DNA from: Plutella xylostella
Lineage: Eukaryota; Arthropoda; Insecta; Lepidoptera; Plutellidae
Length of the DNA: 64,000 nt
Direction: 5' to 3'
Assembly: GCF_932276165.1 (NCBI RefSeq)
Contig: NC_064010.1
Span: 3,658,001 to 3,722,000 of the forward strand
Shown here: positions 58,501 through 64,000 of the stretch, piece by piece
Position numbering within the stretch: position 1 is the stretch's first letter
Layout of the letters: each line of letters begins with the position of its first letter
The notes under the pieces: model-generated
Told to the model about the DNA's origin: nothing
Databases searched by the model: none
What the model saw: the letters and a program-made list of their open reading frames with translations, nothing else
Made by a program: the position numbers and the translations under genes

Positions 58501-61500
58501 GCGGTTTTTATAATTTACCTATTTATTTTCGGGCGGATATTTCTGACAAGTTTTATGACGTATTTAATTCTACTGTGTGTGTGATACTACAGGATGCTGC
58601 AAAGTGGTATTGTAAGTCAAAAGATGTTGACTGAAATACTGTACACTATAGTAGTTACAAAGTAGTATACTAACCAGGTATTGAGCCAGTCGCAGTCCGG
58701 GATGTCCTTCATGCACGCCTCCATGATCTCGAGCAGAGCGTCTGTGATGATCTCCAGGGACTGGTAACAATATTTATTATGTTAATGATTCAGATCTACA
58801 TATAAACTATCATGAATATCGATTATTTATTTAGGTAAATTTTTAGTGCTTCCCTTAACTTACTTTCCTCAACTTTAGACAGCATCATAAAGTATTACAG
58901 TGATACTTTTTGTGAAGCCCATCTGACCGCTAGATCGATGACCTTAAACACCACTTGTTTCACCGGCGGCTGGATGAAGAAAGCCGAGGACAGAGTGTTG
59001 TGGCACTCTTTGGAGTCAACCATTATAGGATCATGATGATAGAATAAATCAATCAAAATAAGATAAGATAAAGATAAAATACTCTTTATTGCACACACAA
59101 GAAACAATGAACAATAGGCAGCCTTTTCATAAAGAGCTCTTACAGATGATGGTGATGATGAAGGCAGACTTATGATGATCAAGATTCGTTTGAATGCGCA
59201 GGGAAGGCCTATGCGTTCATCTCAGCAACTTCTACTGGAATATCCTGCGCATTCGACCAAATTTTATACCGACTCTTTTACGGTTCAAGCAATTAAGCTG
59301 TGGAACTCTCTGCCTCTAACTATCCGTAGCTCTAAATCACTGCAGGTTTTTAAAAGTTATGTTAAAAATCATTATCTTTCTCAATAGTTACTTACCTACT
59401 TTCGAGATGTTGTATGAATATAGGTATTTCTGGAATATATATAGGATGTATGTATGTTTGTATGTATGTAAATAATGGTATGTAGGTATATTAGTTAGAA
59501 TATGTAACTTATGTTAGTATTTATGTAGCTATAGTATGTATGATTTATTTAGCTATATTATAAGTAGTTAGGTAGTAGGTACACCGCCCTCAAATTTTCT
59601 TTACTTTTATTTCTTTATGTTTAAGGTTACCTGTAAGACACCACCTATGCGATAAGGTCGCCTATTGTTCATTGTTCCTAGTTTATAAGTTCTCTTTGTA
59701 TGTTTTAATTTGTGGTGTTCAATAAAGATATATTCTATTCTATTCTATCAAGATGAAGATATACCTGCAGCGGCAGTCGCTCCCGGTCGGAGGGCGCGGG
59801 CGCGCCGCAGCTGGCTGATGATGATGAGTCGGTGTTGCATGTTGCTAGCGCTGCCTCGGGGTAGACGCGAGGCCTGTGCGGGGTATCATGATCAAATTAA
59901 TAAATTATATACTTTTAATTCATTCGTAACTATACTCAATTAAAATCCAAAAAAACAACATGCAAATAAAAAAACTCAAAATAGTTTATACAACATTTAA
60001 TAGTTGTTGACGATGACGATTAACGACGCGGTCGACGCGGTCGCGGTGACGACGACGGTCTGGGAACCACAGAAGGTAAAATCCTAACACCCAAGGTACG
60101 GTAAGGAACTGTTGCCCAATTTCTTAGTTGAAAAAAAGGAAAATTGAGTGGAAATAAAAAAATCAATTTTGTAAACTGAAAGACCGAATTCGGGGGATAG
60201 TGTTTTCGACTGAAAACTGTAGGAGATTTTTAGCTTGTAGAGACACTGTGTTTCTTTTCTTTCTTTCTTTCTCACCAGTCAGCAGCGTGTCTATTATACG
60301 GACTTCTAAAGGCGGTGACGGCGGCCGACTTCACCTTGGAGATGCCGAACATCTGGTAGAACTTCGGCAGAGCGAACTCGTCTAGAGCCGCGGGGGCGTA
60401 GTGGATAAGAGCTCGGCTCTCAATCGAGAGGCCGAGGTTCAAAGCTTGGTATTTACTAATGAATTCTGTTGGTAAAATTATGCCACGCGCTCTTACGGTA
60501 AAGGAAAACATCGAGAGGAAACCCCATTTCTAATGTGTATTGTACTCATTCCGAAAACGGCGATACGGCTCTCAACTTATCGCATGAGTGCAAATATACA
60601 ACTAAAAGCGGTGACTAAGTTGTAAGTGAGGAAGCAGTTGCCTATTTTGCCCTTGACTTGCCGAGTTTCGTCTTAAAGGGCTTCTAAAGTATCGAGTCAG
60701 TACCTATGTGTGTATAAATAGTAATAATCTCTCACCAGTCAGCAGCGTGTCTGTTGTACGGGCTTCTAAAGGCGGTGACGGCGGCCGACTTCACCTTGGA
60801 GATGCCGAACATCTGGTAGAACTTCGGCAGAGCGAACTCGTCTAGAGCCGCGGGGGCGTAGTGATAAGAGCTCGGCTCTCAATCGAGAGACCAAGTGTTC
60901 GAATCTTGGCATGTGCTAATGAAATCTGTTGGTACACTTATACCACCGTGAAGGAAAACCTCGCGAGGAAACCTGATTTCTAATGTGTACCCTAAACGCA
61001 TTGTAGGTACTCATTCCAAAAACGGCAATACAGCCCTTGACCTATCTCACGTGACTGCAAATGTACAGCGAAAAGCGGATGGCTCGCTTGCGAGTCACCT
61101 CTGACAACCCCTTCGGGGATTACAGTCTTGAGCAGCCAGCGGTTGCTTTTCGTTTAGCTTGTATTATAGAGTTTCGGCTTAAAGAGATTCTATTGCATTT
61201 CTATGTATCTAACTATCTATACTATATTTCTCTCTCACCAGTCAGCAGCGTGTCTGTTGTAGGGGCTGCGGAAGGCGGTGACGGCGGCCGACTTCACCTT
61301 GGAGATGCCGAACATCTGGTAGAACTTCGGCAGAGCGAACCCGTCTAGAGCCGCGGGGGCGTAGTTCAAATCCTGGCTACGTGTACTAATGATACAGTTG
61401 GTACAATTATACCACGCGCTCTTACAGTGAAGGAAAACCTCGTGAGGAAATCTGATTTCCAATGTGTAATGTAGTCATTCCAAAAATGGTATGGCTCCCT

Positions 61501-63640
61501 ACCTGTCATTTGAGTGCTAATGTACACCAATGGGGATTACAGTCGTAAGCGCTGGCTTTGTGTTTCGCTTGAACTAATTGCGTTTGGACTAAAAGAGGTT
61601 CTACTTTATTTACGTCTTTAATCTACGTCTCTTTCTCTCTCACCAGTCAGCGGCGTGTCTGTTGTAGGGGCTGCGGAAGGCGGTGACGGCGGCCGACTTC
61701 ACCTTGGAGATGCCGAACATCTGGTAGAACTTCGGCAGAGCGAACTCGTCAAGAGATAGGCGCAGGACGCGCTGGGTCTCCTCTGGAAATGTTGGAGAAT
61801 GTTTAGGAAATAATAATTTTAGTACTGTTTAGTATGTCTACTGCCTCGTGTGGACTGACTCAAAATATATTTTTTGTTATAAAACTGTAACGAGCCGTTA
61901 CAAACCAACCGTCCAACACACCTACCCTCACACCGCAGCCACAAGAGCGCCCGGCGTGTGCGAGACGAGGCGGGGCACCACACAGACGACTCCGGAGAAT
62001 ACAAGGGGCGCGGGGCGACCCGCCTATAAATAGCCGCCGGACCGCCGCTAGAGCACCATTGGCCACCTCCTGTTCCGACGAGTGATCATTCCGTTCCCGA
62101 GATCCCTCCCCGCACCCATATCTATTCAAGTAATATATTCACGCACACTAATCTCACAACACCGGTCTCCCCGCGAGGTAGGTTGCCCAACGGATCGAGG
62201 TTTCTTGGATATATGGATGCCTGGGGTGCCTAGTTTAAAGCATCCGTATACCGGACTATACCCGACACGGTGGGCTGCCTAATTAGTGGGCCGAGGTTCC
62301 CCGGATACGTACATGGATGCCTGGGTTGCCTAGTTTAAAGCATCCGTGTAAGTACCGAACTACACAATCATCGAACACACACCGGCCTTCAGCCACATTC
62401 TTGTCGACACAAATACACTCCACAAACCCTGGAACAAATCCACACGCACCACCGGTATTCACCCGACCTCCTGTACCCTGTATCCTTCCCCTTATTAAGA
62501 TAGGAACCTCCGCGTAGGCCCCTTCAGGGCCCGACCAATATAAATATCAATAATCGTGATAAGTATTTGTGCATTTGTGTAGTGTGTTAATATTAAGTAC
62601 GTAAGCTGTAAGTACCCTAGATATATAAGTTAACTTGATTGTAAATAAAGCGGGTCCAGTGCCGCCTCAATTGTGTTACACTATTTAATCGGTGTTATTA
62701 ATTATCACCCCGTACACCTATCGAGGTTATTTCCCTCCCGGGGCCTCAGGATCAAGATCAGGATAGCTAGGACCGCTTCACGGTCATTGTAGATCCCCCA
62801 GGCGACCAGGCACTCCTTCAGAGGCCGGCGTCAAGCTGAGCTAGTCTAAGGCCGCTTCCCGGTACATATTAATTGAGAGTTATTAGGTAGGTACCAGCCC
62901 TAAGCACTAGGGACGTTAGTCATAAGGGTAAGTATCACATTACAATATAGCACCCAACCCCTACTCTCGGGGGAGGCCAGGCAGGTCGATTCGCCCAGGG
63001 GTCGCTCCCCGGTGATCCAGACCAGCCCCTGCCGAGCTGCTACATTACAAAACGAATTGACGAGAGTATCGCCCATAGTAACAAATCATAGTCACGAAAA
63101 GAGCTAGGTCTGTCTGGGTCTAGTCGTTACTGGTTTGCGGGCGTTACGAGTATGGACAGACCTTCGATTACCGTGACATTTAATATACTGTCTGTCCGCC
63201 ATTTTAATATTATATCAAGAGGGTATACAGGGTGAGTCTTTCCTAGGGTGCATCCTCGCCATCTTGTGATATTCGCGAAACACAAACAACCTATTTTGGT
63301 ATGGGGAAGCAACGTAATTTTTTTCGTGATATCCCAAGGTCATTATAGCAAAATTTGTTCAGAATGAAGAGCTCTTTGACATACTTCCGGATGTGCATCT
63401 ACGAAAGACTCAGCCTGTATAAATATATTTTACATATCTTTGGTCTGCATTCGTGAACCTGACTATACCTGAGAAACTCGGCGTAGAACACGTACACAGC
63501 GAGTGTATAATATTGACCACCAGCCCGTGCGTAGCGGCGCGCATGCACAGGGCGCCCGAACACACCAGGAACGTCACCGAGTGGAACAGGTACGGCAGGT
63601 GACGAGCCACGTCCAGGCAGTTGTTGAAGGAAAGCATGAG
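46505..63640 (-). CDS. Nf1: Neurofibromin (Nf1), C-terminal 19 exons; gene continues off the right edge
   Basis: Exons in order are 63640-63469, 61782-61644, 59873-59765, 58760-58675, 58266-58187, 57839-57706, 57232-57092, 56107-56028, 55789-55614, 54972-54860, 54353-54245, 53657-53587, 50349-50269, 49790-49680, 48843-48714, 48056-47981, 47668-47581, 47114-47016 and 46657-46505. Every junction is GT-AG and in phase, giving 715 aa. Residues match neurofibromin's region after the Sec14-PH module (C-terminal HEAT-like repeats). Landmarks are [90 protein letters not shown] and [12 protein letters not shown]. Neurofibromin is a Ras GTPase-activating protein that also sets cAMP signalling; the RasGAP domain itself lies outside this window. 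The last exon's in-frame stop (TAG 46505-46507) gives a short tail, and two further exon-like segments lie downstream. Many exons have broken tandem copies nearby. Confidence 0.95.
48350..48437 (-). pseudogene. 3' part of the broken second copy of the Nf1 48843-48714 exon
   Basis: The segment codes [18 protein letters not shown] and continues to LVKYTT with the donor CTG|GTGAGATA, nearly identical to the working exon. The upstream part has been displaced by an insertion, so this copy has no acceptor. Confidence 0.85.
48642..48690 (-). pseudogene. 5' part of a broken second copy of the Nf1 48843-48714 exon
   Basis: The segment matches [14 protein letters not shown] of the working exon, but TCG has become TAA (48670-48672) and the acceptor is lost. 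About 200 bp of unrelated sequence separates it from its 3' part at 48350-48437. Confidence 0.75.
50350..53586 (-). other. Long Nf1 intron without recognised content
   Basis: This is 3.2 kb of AT-rich sequence between two in-phase exons. I see no exon-like segment, transposon end or SINE. Short frames at 52266-52758 have no splice context or familiar motif. Confidence 0.5.
53882..53951 (-). pseudogene. Donor-half copy 4 of the Nf1 54353-54245 exon
   Basis: The fourth unit lies 125 bp beyond copy 3, with the donor changed to GTATTT. Upstream of it the repeated intron stretch occurs once more (53845-53875), which marks the end of the array. Confidence 0.85.
54007..54074 (-). pseudogene. Donor-half copy 3 of the Nf1 54353-54245 exon
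   Basis: The same unit lies 118 bp farther on, with a few substitutions (QKLWD in place of QKSWD). The intron part, with gcgtccccactcagcataat, is also repeated. Confidence 0.85.
54125..54195 (-). pseudogene. Donor-half copy 2 of the Nf1 54353-54245 exon
   Basis: The copy carries the codons for [20 protein letters not shown] and the donor GGAG|GTACTT, without the exon's first ~40 bp or an acceptor. It is spaced 120 bp from the working exon. Confidence 0.85.
55194..55291 (-). pseudogene. Diverged donor-half copy of the Nf1 55789-55614 exon
   Basis: The segment reads [20 protein letters not shown], like the working exon, then contains indels before the donor. Upstream it fades into a (TG)n microsatellite at 55295-55318. 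It is more diverged than the other Nf1 copies, so probably older. Confidence 0.8.
55295..55318 (+). repeat. (TG)n microsatellite
   Basis: About 12 TG units directly abut the diverged Nf1 exon fragment at 55194-55291. Confidence 0.9.
56225..57005. repeat. Minisatellite of ~20-bp units (consensus gacacccagaataatgacgc)
   Basis: About thirty imperfect units of 17-23 bp lie on both sides of the frameshifted exon copy (array at 56262-56520 and 56660-57000). The core cccagaataa matches the plus-strand sequence inside the working Nf1 exon (57200-57215, atacccagaataaggac, codons SLFWVS). The array may therefore have grown from coding DNA. Confidence 0.85.
56555..56678 (-). pseudogene. Frameshifted second copy of the Nf1 57232-57092 exon inside a minisatellite
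   Basis: The copy retains the codons from SLFWV to GAFDAQ and the donor. A 2-bp loss just after FWVS shifts the frame, and minisatellite units replace the acceptor. The working copy reads [18 protein letters not shown] in frame. The duplicate is 537 bp downstream in the transcript. Confidence 0.85.
59172..59750 (+). mobile_element. 3' end of a LINE (ORF2 C-terminus and tail) in an Nf1 intron
   Basis: The plus frame reads [18 protein letters not shown] and [16 protein letters not shown] and stops. This is the typical C-terminus of jockey/CR1-type ORF2. A tail gttcattgttcctagtttat...(TATTC)n follows, also found at 38022-38092. Confidence 0.75.
60276..60387 (-). pseudogene. Nf1 exon fragment, donor half plus SINE (copy 4)
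   Basis: The fourth copy lies 460 bp from copy 3. It has the same truncation and SINE junction, with a CTTT-rich stretch just past the donor. It sits about 400 bp upstream of the next real exon (59873-59765). Confidence 0.85.
60388..60560 (+). mobile_element. tRNA-like SINE, family C, in the Nf1 exon-fragment array
   Basis: The head gggggcgtagtggataagag is followed by a B-box-like gaggttcaaagc and a body sharing tcttacggtaaaggaaaac with family B. It is repeated at 60848 and 61351 at the same place in each broken exon unit. Confidence 0.7.
60736..60847 (-). pseudogene. Nf1 exon fragment, donor half plus SINE (copy 3)
   Basis: The same donor-half fragment appears with the same truncation point and the same SINE head directly behind it. 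It lies about 500 bp from copy 2. The shared breakpoint shows that copies 2-4 come from amplification of one already broken unit. Confidence 0.85.
61239..61350 (-). pseudogene. Nf1 exon fragment, donor half plus SINE (copy 2 of the 61782-61644 exon)
   Basis: The segment repeats the last ~110 bp of the exon ([20 protein letters not shown]...) and its donor GTGAGAG, but the exon's first ~30 bp and acceptor are gone. The boundary is replaced by ctagagccgcgggggcgtag, the head of a tRNA-like SINE. Without an acceptor it cannot be an exon by itself. Confidence 0.85.
62025..62032 (+). promoter_or_regulatory. TATA box of the solo LTR
   Basis: TATAAATA lies in a GC-rich setting 140 bp into the LTR, the place expected for an LTR promoter. 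Transcription from here would run antisense to Nf1. Confidence 0.55.
62200..62350 (+). repeat. Direct repeat inside the LTR
   Basis: The words gcctagtttaaagcatccgt and ggatgcctgg occur twice about 95 bp apart (62215 and 62312). The two units diverge slightly. Confidence 0.7.
62644..62649 (+). terminator. Poly(A) signal of the solo LTR
   Basis: AATAAA lies about 620 bp downstream of the LTR TATA box, giving a plausible R region end. Confidence 0.5.
63226..63421. mobile_element. MITE with ACAGGGTG ends in an Nf1 intron
   Basis: Same family as 39899-40161 (gatatcccaaggtcattata, ttgttcagaatga, catacttccggat). It lies 48 bp downstream of the 63640-63469 exon. Confidence 0.8.
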
Positions 63641-63707
63641 CTGTGGAGAAAGAGGGATTTTTTAGAGACACTTGTTACACTCGTATTGTAACTACACAGT
63701 GCGCTAG

Positions 63708-63789
63708 GGCATACGAGGAAGGTCACCGAGTGGAACAAGTAGGGCAGGTGACGGGCCACGTCGAGGCAGTTGTTGAAGGAAAGCATCAG
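63708..63789 (-). pseudogene. Nf1 exon fragment, acceptor half only (copy 2)
   Basis: The segment repeats the first ~80 bp of the 63640-63469 exon with its polypyrimidine tract and CAG, coding [19 protein letters not shown]. It then degrades after LVC with no donor. It lies 149 bp upstream of the working exon in the direction of transcription. Its intact acceptor could act as a decoy. Confidence 0.85.
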
Positions 63790-63857
63790 CTGTGGAGAAG
63801 AGGAAATTTGTAGAGACATTTGTTACACTCGTATTGTAACTGCACCGCAATTGTGCG

Positions 63858-63933
63858 CTAGGAATGTCACCGAGTGGAACAGGTACGGTAGGTGACGAGC
63901 CACGTCCAGGCAGTTGTTGAAGGAGAGCATCAG
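63858..63933 (-). pseudogene. Nf1 exon fragment, acceptor half only (copy 3)
   Basis: A third copy of the same exon start with acceptor lies 144 bp beyond copy 2. It breaks off after the SVTFL codons. Repeats of cttgttacactcgtattg link the three copies, and the same word continues to the window's right edge, so further copies may follow outside. Confidence 0.85.
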
Positions 63934-64000
63934 CTGTGGAGGAAGAGGGGATTTGTAACGACACTCGTTACACTCGTGTCGACATTTGTTACACTCGTAT

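Larger units (their letters stand above)
61886..63049 (+). mobile_element. Solo LTR (Ty3/gypsy-like) in an Nf1 intron
   Basis: A 1164-bp sequence begins TGTAACGAGCC and ends CTACATTACA. It is flanked by the 4-bp duplication AAAC (61882-61885 and 63050-63053), the size typical of Ty3/gypsy integration. It contains a TATA box and an AATAAA on the plus strand and no gag-pol. The most likely history is recombination between two LTRs. It lies only 104 bp upstream of an Nf1 acceptor and is antisense to the gene. Confidence 0.75.

Noticed and set aside
54240..63940. Interpretation of the extra Nf1 exon copies as mutually exclusive alternative exons
   Set aside because: Every extra copy lacks an acceptor or a donor, or has a stop or frameshift, so none can be spliced in as a normal internal exon.

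Overview
The window looks like nuclear DNA of a moth or butterfly (Lepidoptera). The evidence is AT-rich sequence, short-exon genes with GT-AG introns, three families of tRNA-derived SINEs, RTE-type LINE debris with (GAT)n or TTCGCATTTATAATATTAG-type ends, a full-length jockey LINE, a CR1-like LINE and about twenty hairpin MITEs. The order is supported by repeat style and gene structure, not by a database search.

Three host genes can be read with all splice phases agreeing. (1) SGT1/Sugt1 (co-chaperone of HSP90), minus strand, 7 exons, 17964-21114, complete at 215 aa, of the short insect form without TPRs. (2) NitFhit, the fused nitrilase/Fhit protein of invertebrates, plus strand, 29234-40723. 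It is complete at 462 aa from the internal ATG, or 489 aa from an upstream exon that adds a presequence-like N-terminus. (3) Neurofibromin (Nf1), minus strand, the C-terminal 19 exons (715 aa) at 46505-63640; the gene continues beyond the right edge.

Layout. 1-17350 holds no host gene: it is LINE/SINE debris, several 2-3.5 kb inverted-repeat elements full of short dispersed words, and a segmental tandem duplication (10452-12387 and 14712-17343) whose two copies act as natural empty-site controls for later insertions. 17350-21300 is SGT1 and its duplicated 3' tail. 21299-25700 is a CR1-like LINE with two intact ORFs. 26180-28625 is two abutting TIR elements. 29050-40850 is NitFhit, with a full-length jockey LINE (11-bp target duplication) in its second intron. 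40850-45080 is a MITE cluster. 45080-64000 is Nf1, with a solo LTR in one intron.

The most unusual feature is in Nf1. At least six of its exons are accompanied by one to three broken tandem copies of half the exon plus the adjacent intron. These carry a donor but no acceptor, or the reverse, and exactly one intact exon is always left. One exon appears to have seeded a ~20-bp minisatellite. The SGT1 last exon shows the same kind of broken tandem copies.
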